The position numbers and the translations under genes were made by a program. DNA of 44,229 nt from SIG575 sp964474295 (GTDB lineage: Bacteria > Bacillota > Clostridia > Oscillospirales > Acutalibacteraceae): positions 1 to 44,229 of the forward strand of contig CAYYRN010000011.1 of the NCBI GenBank assembly GCA_964474295.1, read 5' to 3'. This document shows positions 7,612 to 15,076 of the stretch, in pieces (position 1 is the first letter of the stretch; each line of letters starts with the position of its first letter). Under the pieces are notes generated by a model. It had not been told where the DNA came from, did no database searches, and was given only the letters and a program-made list of their open reading frames with translations.

Positions 7612-7961
7612 TATTTACCGCTTCCTCCACGTAATCCCGCCTCATAAAGCTTTCCGCAAGCGGTAAACATTTCCATATTTGTACCAACAAGAACAATTTC
7701 CCTTTCGCGAGCCAAGTCTATCATACCTGCATCGGGATTTTTGCCCCTTACAAAAACGATGCACTTCATATCCATCATTTCCGCAGTACGCACCACCTGG
7801 GGGTTAACAAGTCCCGTCAGCAAAACAGCCTGTTCCTTGACAAAGGCAAGAACATCGCTCATCATATCGCTTCCGCAGGCGGTAAAAACCTCACGCTCCG
7901 TAAAATCCTCACCGTATATTACGGTAGCTTCCAATATTTCAGTCAATTCTTTAACTTTCAT
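7611..7961 (-). CDS. DRTGG-domain protein (copy 2), first gene of the hydrogenase-linked cassette
   Basis: A 116-residue DRTGG-like protein with the recognisable stretches MKVKELTEILEA, TACGSDMMSDVLAFV and LLTGLVNPQVVRTAEMM. It shares its start, length and overall pattern with the protein at 5499-5834. It opens a tightly packed minus-strand operon and is coupled to the RsbW-like gene by a one-base overlap. Such proteins accompany clostridial hydrogenase clusters, but their molecular role is unknown to me. Confidence 0.85.
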   Translation of the reverse strand: MKVKELTEILEATVIYGEDFTEREVFTACGSDMMSDVLAFVKEQAVLLTGLVNPQVVRTAEMMDMKCIVFVRGKNPDAGMIDLAREREIVLVGTNMEMFTACGKLYEAGLRGGSGK

Positions 7962-7997
7962 TGTCGGTTTTCCTTTCTATTAATATAATCCAATTTC

Positions 7998-8026
7998 AGT
8001 TTAACATAATAATGCCGAAAATTCAA
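7998..8026 (-). promoter_or_regulatory. Possible promoter of the DRTGG-HATPase-hydrogenase-like cassette
   Basis: On the minus strand, TTGAAT and TAAACT are 17 bp apart, about 37 bp before the start codon. The -10 is only a moderate match, so this is tentative. Confidence 0.4.
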
Positions 8027-8066
8027 CAGGAAGAAAAAATTACATATAATAAAACGGGTGGTTTTT

Positions 8067-8726
8067 ATGAAAATTCGCAAGCGGAGATACGCAAGAATAA
8101 AAAGATACCGTTCGGCACTTGAAAAGAAAATAATTTTTATGCTTATTTGCTTTTTGATTATTTGTGCCGTTTTTACGCTGCTTATTGATGCCAAAGCCGC
8201 CCCCGTCCTCTATTCCGTTGCGGAAAACAAAGCAAAAAACGTTGCCGCACAGGCAATAAACGATTCGGTTTCCGAAGCGATAGAGTGGGATGAAGAAAAC
8301 TGCGAAGAACTTGTAAACTACCGTTTTGACGGTGACGGAAACATAATTTCCGTAAGCACCAACGTCAATTTGGCAAACGCACTTGAAGGTGCGGTACTCG
8401 ACGGCGTTGTCAAACGCATTGACGAAGTATCACGCTGTGCCGTGACAATACCTGTCGGAACTCTTTTGGGAATCGATTTGCTGACAGGCAGAGGCCCTCA
8501 TCTTACCTTTTACATAAGCCTTTCGGGCAACGCTTCGAGCGGAATAGAAAACCTTTTTGAAAGCTCCGGCATAAATCAAACCCGCCATCAGATACAGATA
8601 CGGGTTCGAGCCGATATCAACATCGTGTTGGCGGGCAAAAATTTAAGCACATCCGTTGAAAACACAATCATCATAGGCGAAACCATCATCGTCGGGAACA
8701 TTCCCGAAGCTTATGTCAGGCAATAG
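8067..8726 (+). CDS. yunB: Sporulation protein YunB
   Basis: A 219-residue homologue of Bacillus subtilis YunB, a mother-cell sporulation protein of unclear biochemistry. It has a basic N-terminus, one membrane segment (about residues 25-45) ending near DAKAAPVLYSVAENKAKN, and a conserved extracytoplasmic region with IPVGTLLGIDLLTGRGP. I start at the ATG at 8067 after GGGTGG; a GTG nine bases earlier is in frame but lies in that ribosome site. It is transcribed divergently from the hydrogenase cassette. It supports the organism being a spore former. Confidence 0.9.
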   Translation: MKIRKRRYARIKRYRSALEKKIIFMLICFLIICAVFTLLIDAKAAPVLYSVAENKAKNVAAQAINDSVSEAIEWDEENCEELVNYRFDGDGNIISVSTNVNLANALEGAVLDGVVKRIDEVSRCAVTIPVGTLLGIDLLTGRGPHLTFYISLSGNASSGIENLFESSGINQTRHQIQIRVRADINIVLAGKNLSTSVENTIIIGETIIVGNIPEAYVRQ

Positions 8727-8751
8727 TGCTTTCGGACATTATTAACTTTTA

Positions 8752-9519
8752 TCATTTGAATTTTTCGGAAAACAATTTTTCGAGCTTTTCAATCTGTTCT
8801 TTCAAGCTTTCCGTAAGGTTGGGATTGTTTTTAAGCATACGGTTGCGACGCTTACGCTTGCCTTTATACTTTACGGTTTTTTCTTCAAGCAATTTTTTCA
8901 AGTCGTTTATCTGCGAATAGATATCCTCTTTTACGGAAGAAAAAGACGTTTCCTTAAAGCCTTGAAGAACTTTTTCTTTTACGGCTTTGAATTTATCCGA
9001 AATTTTCTTGATATCCAAAGCATTTTTTAACGCTCTTATAAGGTCTACGGCAAAAAGAGTAAGAACAACAAGCATTATTCTGACCTTCCATTCGTACGGT
9101 ACAAGCGAAGCAAGTTTCGCCGCACCGAACGGATGAATAAGATAAATCAAAAGCACCGAGAATATTCCCCAATAGCAACTGTGTTCAAGACATATTCTGC
9201 CGTGAAGGTTAAACTTCTTTTTGCTGTAATCCCACCATCTTGCGTGAAAGAGCTTTTCCATAATAACACTTGTAAGGTACTCCACTATGTCACACACGAC
9301 AACGCCGAGCAAAAAAACAACAACCGGCCACTTTTTACACCAACTGAGTGCAAGCAGCATACTGAGCGCACCTGTGCCGTATATGGGACAAATAGGGCCG
9401 AAGAGAAAGCCTCTGTTAGTAAATTTTTTATCTTTTATTGAACAGTAAATCACTTCCGATATCCAACCTACCGCACTGTAAAAGAAAAAGAAAAGTATAT
9501 ATTCCACAACTTTTTCCAT
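8752..9519 (-). CDS. Multi-pass membrane protein, putative ABC-transporter type IV (CmpB) family
   Basis: A 255-residue protein with about five hydrophobic segments in the first 165 residues and a charged, predicted coiled-coil C-terminal tail (about residues 170-255). The N-terminal features, including YSAVGWISEVIYCSI, NRGFLFGPICPIYG and ARWWDYS, are those of the family labelled putative ABC-transporter type IV. No ATPase gene is adjacent, so transporter function is unproven. The ATG at 9519 follows GGGAGAG and lies only 2 bp after the HD-domain gene, indicating co-transcription. It converges with yunB. Confidence 0.8.
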   Translation of the reverse strand: MEKVVEYILFFFFYSAVGWISEVIYCSIKDKKFTNRGFLFGPICPIYGTGALSMLLALSWCKKWPVVVFLLGVVVCDIVEYLTSVIMEKLFHARWWDYSKKKFNLHGRICLEHSCYWGIFSVLLIYLIHPFGAAKLASLVPYEWKVRIMLVVLTLFAVDLIRALKNALDIKKISDKFKAVKEKVLQGFKETSFSSVKEDIYSQINDLKKLLEEKTVKYKGKRKRRNRMLKNNPNLTESLKEQIEKLEKLFSEKFK

Positions 9520-9521
9520 TT

Positions 9522-10067
9522 TTATCTCTCCCTTTCGGTTTCTTCAAAAAATCTTTCGCTTCTTCTTTTCGATGAGCAAATAATAATTTCTTTCGTCGCA
9601 ACGTATTTATCGACAAGGCACACCAAAATCGACTCCTTGAATTTCGGCGGAATTACCGTCAGCGGAAACATATGGCGGTAAATGATGTTTTCTTCAAGCG
9701 AAGTAAGCGGAATTTTGTTTTTTCGGCTCAGCTCCCTTGCGTTTTTCAGTGCAAAGCCCGGATGATAATATCCGTGAAGCCTGTGCGACGGATCGGGGTC
9801 GTGCCAATCGTAATAAAACAAATCGTGCAGCAAAGCACCTCTTGCCGTCCTGTAATAGTCAAGTCCCGCTTTTTTCGCAATTCTGTAAGAAATATACGCA
9901 ACGCTGTTAATGTGCTGGATTCTGTCAATCGAGCCGTGCTGTATATACGGCCGCATACTTTGAAACTCTTCCGTATAATAATAATCCGATACGCAGTCAA
10001 AATATTCCTTATCCGCATTTTCGGAAAGTTTATATGAATGTTTATATAAATCGAAAAGCTTACCCAT
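9522..10067 (-). CDS. HD-domain putative hydrolase
   Basis: A 181-residue protein of the HD metal-dependent phosphohydrolase superfamily. The metal-site residues are visible: HINSVAYIS (first His), GALLHDLFYYD (the His-Asp pair), RHMFPLT (third His) and CLVDKYVA (last Asp). The substrate is unknown. I start at the ATG at 10067 rather than an in-frame ATG 30 bases upstream; both have weak ribosome sites. It forms a two-gene unit with the membrane protein downstream and is divergent from the V-ATPase operon. Confidence 0.8.
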   Translation of the reverse strand: MGKLFDLYKHSYKLSENADKEYFDCVSDYYYTEEFQSMRPYIQHGSIDRIQHINSVAYISYRIAKKAGLDYYRTARGALLHDLFYYDWHDPDPSHRLHGYYHPGFALKNARELSRKNKIPLTSLEENIIYRHMFPLTVIPPKFKESILVCLVDKYVATKEIIICSSKRRSERFFEETERER

Positions 10068-10102
10068 TATATCACCGATAAAATATTTTATACACACATT
10101 GT

Positions 10103-10130
10103 GTTATACGCCAATCATAATTATGTACAA
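10103..10130 (-). promoter_or_regulatory. Possible promoter of the HD-domain gene
   Basis: On the minus strand, TTGTAC and TATAAC are separated by 16 bp, about 36 bp upstream of the ATG at 10067. Reasonable but not strong. Confidence 0.35.
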
Positions 10131-10153
10131 ATTTAAAACAGAGCGTGCCACGC

Positions 10154-10184
10154 ATTACTGTGATACCTCAAGTATCACAGTAAT
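10154..10184. promoter_or_regulatory. Perfect 13-bp inverted repeat between the HD-domain gene and the V-ATPase operon
   Basis: Arms ATTACTGTGATAC and GTATCACAGTAAT are perfect complements with a 5-base spacer. It is followed by a shorter repeat (TGACA-6-TGTCA, 10196-10211). Lying between two divergent starts and lacking a T-run on either strand, it looks like an operator rather than a terminator. No regulator can be named. Confidence 0.6.
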
Positions 10185-10278
10185 ATTATACACTCTGACA
10201 CAATTATGTCAATAGTGAAATTAGAATTATTCACATTTTTTATTCCGAAAACCCTATGCCGATTTGTTAAAAACGCTA

Positions 10279-10306
10279 TTGTTTTTTAATTTAATAGTGT
10301 TATAAT
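10279..10306 (+). promoter_or_regulatory. Promoter of the V-type ATPase operon
   Basis: TTGTTT and a perfect TATAAT are 16 bp apart, and the -10 is extended by TGT immediately before it. Transcription would start about 37 bp before the first ATG of the operon. Confidence 0.7.
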
Positions 10307-10350
10307 ATAAATCGAATTTAATTAACTTGTGTAGAAAGGCAGGGGTAAAA

Positions 10351-10659
10351 ATGGACAGCAATATAGGCAGTATATTGGAAACGGACAAAAAAGCCCGTGC
10401 ACGTCTTGAAAAAGCACGAAACGAAGCACTCGAAAGCCGAAAGAAGCTTGAAACGGAAACGGAAAAATATAAAGAAAAAGCAAAGCTCCGGGCTGAAAAG
10501 AGCATTAACGAGATTAAAGAAAACGAAGCAAAAAAAGTTAAAGCCGCAGTCGAAGAAAGAAAAAGACTTAACAAAAAGCTTTGTGCGAATTTAGACAGAC
10601 AGTTTGAAGAAAACGGCGAACGCTGGATAAGTGAAATTGTCAAACGCAGCTTAGGGTAA
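10351..10659 (+). CDS. atpH: V/A-type ATPase stalk subunit H/G-like coiled-coil protein
   Basis: A 102-residue protein that is nearly all charged heptad-like helix rich in Lys, Glu, Ala and Arg (about residues 15-80), the pattern of the archaeal/bacterial V-ATPase peripheral-stalk subunit H (NtpF/G-like), which pairs with subunit E. Sequence alone is not very diagnostic; first position in the V-ATPase operon makes the call. The ATG at 10351 follows GGCAGGGG; an in-frame ATG 24 bases upstream lacks a site. Subunit C follows after 12 bp. Confidence 0.8.
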   Translation: MDSNIGSILETDKKARARLEKARNEALESRKKLETETEKYKEKAKLRAEKSINEIKENEAKKVKAAVEERKRLNKKLCANLDRQFEENGERWISEIVKRSLG

Positions 10660-10671
10660 GGCGGTGAGTGC

Positions 10672-11727
10672 ATGGCTTATTCTTCAAACGCAATACTCAC
10701 AAAGGCAAGAGCCATGTACGGACGCAGGCTCACGCAAAAAAACTTTTCGGACTTGCTTAACTGTTCGAGTGTTTCCGATGTTTCAAATTATTTATCTTCA
10801 AACACACAGTATAAAGATGTCCTTTCGGAGCTTCCGTCCGGATATGTAAAAAGACGGCCTCTTGAAAACGCATTAAAAAAGCATATGCTTTCTCAAATCG
10901 AATCGCTCGCACATTTTGAAAAAGCGATAGGTCAGGAGCTTTACAAATATTTTGTAATAAGAAACGAAATCGACGAAATTATGTCCTGCATACGGCTTCT
11001 CAAAACGCCGAACTCGGATGAGTATTTGATGAAAATGCCGGTTTTTCTCAACGGTTTGACGACAATCGATTTGTTCCTGCTTGCAAAAGCTCAAAATTTC
11101 GATGACATTATAAAAAGCGTAAGCGGTACGGATTACGAAAAAATTCTGACCGAACTGCATCCGCTGAACGAAACCGTTAATCTTCCGTCAATAGAAACGG
11201 CGCTTGTAAAATACCTCAATGAAAAAACAGAGGAATTTGCAAAAAAATCGCTTTCAAAAAAGGAACGGGAGGATTTTATTTTTGAAGTGAGAACAGTAAG
11301 CGATTTAAAGAAAATATCGATAATTCACAGACTGAAATTCATCTTCAAATTTGAACCGGAGCGTATTGAAAATCTTGTTTCCTTCGGCAGCGGTACAAAC
11401 ATCGGCTCAAAAAAAGCGAAAGCCATAATTTTTTCCGAGAGTGAAAAAGATTTTTGGGAAAACGTTTATTCCACACCCTACGGTCACGGGTTAAAGCAAA
11501 CGCCGTACAAGTCTTCCGTTGAAGAACGCTTAAACCGTTTTCTTATTAACCGTGCCGCGGGAAAGCTTCGCTTTTCGGTTTATCCGAGTGTTGTTATGTT
11601 TTGCTGGATTATTCTTGAAGAAAACGAGATAAACAATATCATTCATCTTACCGAAGGAATCAAATACAAAATTCCGAAAGATGAATTGAACGACCAACTT
11701 ATAATCCCTAAGGAGGGTGATGAATAA
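10672..11727 (+). CDS. atpC: V-type ATPase subunit C (V0 d-like)
   Basis: A 351-residue subunit C, the central-stalk socket that joins the rotor shaft to the membrane ring (NtpC in Enterococcus hirae). It is a helical protein with the family opening SNAILTKARAMYGRRLT and repeated three-helix units, and recognisable phrases such as YVKRRPLENALKKHML. The ATG at 10672 follows GGCGGTGAG. It overlaps the next gene by one base (TAATG), which suggests coupled translation. Confidence 0.9.
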   Translation: MAYSSNAILTKARAMYGRRLTQKNFSDLLNCSSVSDVSNYLSSNTQYKDVLSELPSGYVKRRPLENALKKHMLSQIESLAHFEKAIGQELYKYFVIRNEIDEIMSCIRLLKTPNSDEYLMKMPVFLNGLTTIDLFLLAKAQNFDDIIKSVSGTDYEKILTELHPLNETVNLPSIETALVKYLNEKTEEFAKKSLSKKEREDFIFEVRTVSDLKKISIIHRLKFIFKFEPERIENLVSFGSGTNIGSKKAKAIIFSESEKDFWENVYSTPYGHGLKQTPYKSSVEERLNRFLINRAAGKLRFSVYPSVVMFCWIILEENEINNIIHLTEGIKYKIPKDELNDQLIIPKEGDE

Positions 11728-13658
11728 TGGCAATTGCCAAAATGAATTTAGCCAAATTCAGCGGCAAGGCCGATATGCTCGACAAGCTTATCTGGGAATG
11801 TCTTACCGACGGTAACTTTCACCCGGAGCAGGCAAGCAGCTATATTTCCGCATCTATGGGGTATGTTCCGTATTACGAGGAAAACACATACAAGCAAACC
11901 TTGCAGGAAATTAAGGACTTGGCACTTACGGCAGGTATTGAGCTTAGCGAAAATCCGTCTGAATTAAGTCTTGAAGCAGACGAAAATTCAGCCTTGCTTT
12001 TAGATAAAATCAAAACTTATCTGAAAGCTCACAGTGATGAAAAGCAGGAGCTTATCGACCAAAAAACAAGGTGTGAAAACGGAATTACCGTTTTTTCTCA
12101 TTACATTGACCTTGACATTGACCTTGACAATCTTCTCGAAAGCGAATTTCTTCAGGTTCGTTTCGGCAGAATGCCGCTTGACAGCTACGAAAAATTCGTT
12201 TCAAGCGAAGCGATTCAGTCGAACCCTTATGTAATGTTCATACCGTCCTCGCACGACGAACAGTTTTACTGGGGAGTTTACTTTACACCGAAAGACAAAA
12301 AGGACGAAATAGACAGAATTTTTGCAGGTCTTTATTTTGAACGTTTCCACGTTCCGGGTGCCGCAGGCACGCCGAAAGCGGTAATAGAGCATTTGCAGGA
12401 AAGCATCGATATCATTTCAAAGCAAATAGACGAGCTTGACAAAAAAGCCTTTGACATTCTCAAGGAAAACAAAGAAAAGCTCGAAAAGCTTTATTCCACA
12501 CTTTGGGCGCTTAACGAAATTTACGAGATGAAAAAATATGCCGTAATAAGCGGCGAATACTTCTTCTATGTCGGCTGGGTTCCCCACTCCGATGTAAAAC
12601 TTTTAAAGAGCAAGGTTGAAAAATTGGACGGCGTTTCGGTAGAAATTTGGAAAGCCGAGGAAGACAAAACAACTTCACCGCCGACAAAGCTCAAAAACCT
12701 TAAAATCGCACAGCCTTTCGAGTTCTTTGTCGATATGTACGGATTGCCCGGCTACGGCGATGTTGATGTTACAAGCTTTGTGGCAATAACCTATACCGTT
12801 ATTTTCGGTCTTATGTTCGGTGATGTGGGACAGGGCTTTGTGCTTATGATTGCCGGATTTTTAATGTGGAAGCTTAAAAATATGGCATTGGGAAAAGCTT
12901 TGATTCCGTGCGGAATATCTTCTATGATTTTCGGCCTTGTTTTCGGCAGTGTTTTCGGATATGAGCATATGCTCGACCCCGTTTACAAAGCTGTCGGTAT
13001 GAGCGGAAAACCGCTTGAGGTTATGGAAAGCATCAACACAGTGCTGCTCATTGCGATAGGAATAGGTGTCGGATTGGTGTGCGTTGCGATTTTGATTAAC
13101 ATTTACGCCTGCATTAAACGAAAGCATTTCGGTGAGGCGATATTCAGTCAAAACGGAATTGTGGGGCTTGCCTTTTATATGGCTGCCGCCTGTTTTGCCT
13201 TTAATTTTATGAGTGGCACAACACTCGTTGCCAATTCTACGCTCGGAATTATACTCGGCGTCGGTGCGGTGCTTTTGATGATAAAGGAAATTCCCATCGG
13301 AATTATCGACAAGCACCCCGATTGGAAACCCGAAAGCATCGGTGACTTCTTGGCTCAAAATGTTTTTGAACTGCTCGAATACGTTCTTTCATACGCAAGT
13401 AACACAGTTTCGTTCCTTCGTGTCGGCGCATTCGTGCTTGTCCACGCAGGTATGATGATGGTTGTATTTTCACTTGCGGGCGAAAGCGAAAACATCTTTG
13501 TTGTCATTCTCGGCAACGTCCTCGTCATTGCCCTTGAGGGCTTGCTTACGGGCATACAGGTTCTCCGTCTTGAATTTTACGAAATGTTCTCAAGGTTCTA
13601 CGAAGGCAACGGAAGACCTTTTAATGCAGTCAATATAAATAAAATAAAAAACAAATAA
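11727..13658 (+). CDS. atpI: V-type ATPase subunit I (a-subunit, membrane stator)
   Basis: A 643-residue subunit I. The cytoplasmic half (to about residue 335) has coiled-coil arms that contact the stalk subunits; the C-terminal half has about seven membrane segments and forms the ion half-channels with the K ring. Diagnostic stretches are VDMYGLPGYGDVDVT, FGLMFGDVGQG, SYASNTVSFLRVGAF and EGLLTGIQVLRLEFYEMFSRFYEGNG, which includes the conserved arginines. It begins one base inside the end of subunit C. Confidence 0.95.
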   Translation: MAIAKMNLAKFSGKADMLDKLIWECLTDGNFHPEQASSYISASMGYVPYYEENTYKQTLQEIKDLALTAGIELSENPSELSLEADENSALLLDKIKTYLKAHSDEKQELIDQKTRCENGITVFSHYIDLDIDLDNLLESEFLQVRFGRMPLDSYEKFVSSEAIQSNPYVMFIPSSHDEQFYWGVYFTPKDKKDEIDRIFAGLYFERFHVPGAAGTPKAVIEHLQESIDIISKQIDELDKKAFDILKENKEKLEKLYSTLWALNEIYEMKKYAVISGEYFFYVGWVPHSDVKLLKSKVEKLDGVSVEIWKAEEDKTTSPPTKLKNLKIAQPFEFFVDMYGLPGYGDVDVTSFVAITYTVIFGLMFGDVGQGFVLMIAGFLMWKLKNMALGKALIPCGISSMIFGLVFGSVFGYEHMLDPVYKAVGMSGKPLEVMESINTVLLIAIGIGVGLVCVAILINIYACIKRKHFGEAIFSQNGIVGLAFYMAAACFAFNFMSGTTLVANSTLGIILGVGAVLLMIKEIPIGIIDKHPDWKPESIGDFLAQNVFELLEYVLSYASNTVSFLRVGAFVLVHAGMMMVVFSLAGESENIFVVILGNVLVIALEGLLTGIQVLRLEFYEMFSRFYEGNGRPFNAVNINKIKNK

Positions 13659-13677
13659 TTTATTGGAGGAATTTAAA

Positions 13678-14148
13678 ATGACTACTTTTCTTTATGCTCT
13701 TATCATCTTCGTCCCCGCTGTTGCGATTATGGCATCGGCTATGGTTTCAATGAAAAAACACCTTGAGGGAAGAAGCGGTAAAAAATCGCTCAGAATTAAC
13801 CTTGCCACATTTGCCGTTGTTGCCGTTGCCGTTTGCACGATGACACTTACCGTTTCCGCAGCGGAAAGCAAAGACGATACCTCTGCCGACGAAACGGTTC
13901 AAACCGAATCGGTTGAAGAAACAGAAGAGGATTCTTCAAAAGGTCTCGGACTTCTTGCGGCAGGTCTTGTTACGGGTCTTGCAGGTATCGGCGGCGGTCT
14001 TGCCGTTGCGGCAGGCGCTCCCGCAGCAATCGCAGCAACAAGCGAAAACCCAAAAGCTTTCGGTAAATCCATTATTTTCGTTGCTCTGGGTGAATCAATA
14101 GCACTTTACGGTGTTGTTATTTCAATTCTTATTCTGAATAAAATTTAA
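13678..14148 (+). CDS. atpK: V-type ATPase subunit K (rotor ring) with an unusual N-terminal half
   Basis: A 156-residue ring proteolipid. The last 69 residues (88-156) are a standard c-type hairpin: glycine-rich first helix (GLVTGLAGIGGGLAV), polar loop TSENPKAFGK, and second helix with the ion-binding Glu139 in LGESIALYG. The first half is not a duplicate hairpin as in Enterococcus hirae NtpK. It has two hydrophobic segments (about 4-24 and 39-60), the latter ending in VSAAES like a signal peptide, then an acidic Ser/Thr/Glu linker (63-87). I start at the ATG at 13678, eight bases after TGGAGGA; an in-frame ATG 15 bases earlier has no such site. Identity is firm; whether residues 1-62 stay in the ring is open. 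Confidence 0.9.
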   Translation: MTTFLYALIIFVPAVAIMASAMVSMKKHLEGRSGKKSLRINLATFAVVAVAVCTMTLTVSAAESKDDTSADETVQTESVEETEEDSSKGLGLLAAGLVTGLAGIGGGLAVAAGAPAAIAATSENPKAFGKSIIFVALGESIALYGVVISILILNKI

Positions 14149-14153
14149 ACGAT

Positions 14154-14456
14154 ATGAAAATGTTTTTGCTCAGCGACAGTGTCGATACGCTCACGGGTAT
14201 GCGTCTTGCCGGAATAGAGGGCAAATACGTCAAAACCGCAGATGAGCTGATTTCTGCAGCGAAAAGCTGTTTGGACACCGATATCGCAATTTTACTCATA
14301 ACCGACAAAATTTCCGACAAAGCACGTAATTTTGTCGATGAACTGAAAACACTTAACCGTCCTCTTATTGTCGAAATTCCCGACAAAGAGCATTGCACCG
14401 AAACCAACGATTCAATCACCCGTTATGTTCGTGAGGCAATGGGTATTAAACTTTAA
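14154..14456 (+). CDS. atpF: V-type ATPase subunit F
   Basis: A 100-residue subunit F (NtpG), a Rossmann-like central-stalk protein that regulates coupling. It shows the family pattern KMFLLSDSVDTLTGMRLAGIEG at its start, the middle strand IAILLITDKIS and the closing strand PLIVEIPDKE. The start at 14154 has only a poor ribosome site, five bases after the stop of subunit K, so translation is probably coupled to the upstream gene. ATG at 14160 is an alternative. Confidence 0.88.
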   Translation: MKMFLLSDSVDTLTGMRLAGIEGKYVKTADELISAAKSCLDTDIAILLITDKISDKARNFVDELKTLNRPLIVEIPDKEHCTETNDSITRYVREAMGIKL

Positions 14457-14467
14457 AGGTGATAAAA

Positions 14468-15061
14468 ATGAATAACATAACCGAAAAAAATGTCAGAGAA
14501 TTTATCGAAGCCATTAACCGTGATGCGCTTGAAGAATGTAACAAGCTGAAAAACGAGGCGGAGAATTTCAGACATGACCAATATGAGAAAGAAAAAGAAC
14601 GTATAAAGAGCGATTGCGAACGTGAAAAGCAATACGAAATCACGAAAATCAAAACACAGACAAACCGTGAAATTTCGCGTCTTGTAAACGAATCAAAAAA
14701 AGAGGTTGTGGCAAAGCGTGAAAAAATAACACGGCAGATTTTCGATTCGGCACAAAGCAAGCTTTCGGCTTTTACGGAAAATCCCGAATACGGCGATTTT
14801 CTTGTTAAAAGCGCATTGAAGATAGCTCAAGTCCTCGGCAAGGAAAACGTTACTCTTTTTCTGCGTGAGGAAGATTTGAGCTTTGCCGAAAAAATCAAAA
14901 ACGATACTCAAATCGATTTCTGCTTTCAAACAGACAGCACAATAAAAACAGGCGGTCTTAAAGGTAAATTCGGCAGCACCGTTGCCGATGACACACTGGA
15001 TGAGCGACTCCGTGAACAGGCGGAATGGTTCAAAGCAAATTCAGGCTTGACCGTCATTTAA
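14468..15061 (+). CDS. atpE: V-type ATPase subunit E (peripheral stalk)
   Basis: A 197-residue subunit E. The first half is a long charged helix (about residues 5-95) that pairs with subunit H to form the peripheral stalk; the C-terminal half is the globular cap, ending with the family signature GGLKGKFGSTVADDTLDERL. I start at the ATG at 14468 after AAAGGTG; the GTG nine bases earlier lies in that site. It follows subunit F by 11 bp and precedes subunit A. Confidence 0.9.
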   Translation: MNNITEKNVREFIEAINRDALEECNKLKNEAENFRHDQYEKEKERIKSDCEREKQYEITKIKTQTNREISRLVNESKKEVVAKREKITRQIFDSAQSKLSAFTENPEYGDFLVKSALKIAQVLGKENVTLFLREEDLSFAEKIKNDTQIDFCFQTDSTIKTGGLKGKFGSTVADDTLDERLREQAEWFKANSGLTVI

Positions 15062-15076
15062 GAAGAGGTGAAAAAG

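Noticed and set aside
8043..8050. CATATAAT before yunB, resembling a sigma-E/sigma-K -10 element
   Set aside because: Attractive because YunB is a mother-cell protein, but no matching -35 is seen and transcription would start on top of the ribosome site.
12108..12131. Tandem 12-bp repeat (TTGACCTTGACA-like) inside V-ATPase subunit I
   Set aside because: It simply encodes an Asp-Leu-Asp-Ile run in frame within a normal subunit; no regulatory meaning is needed.
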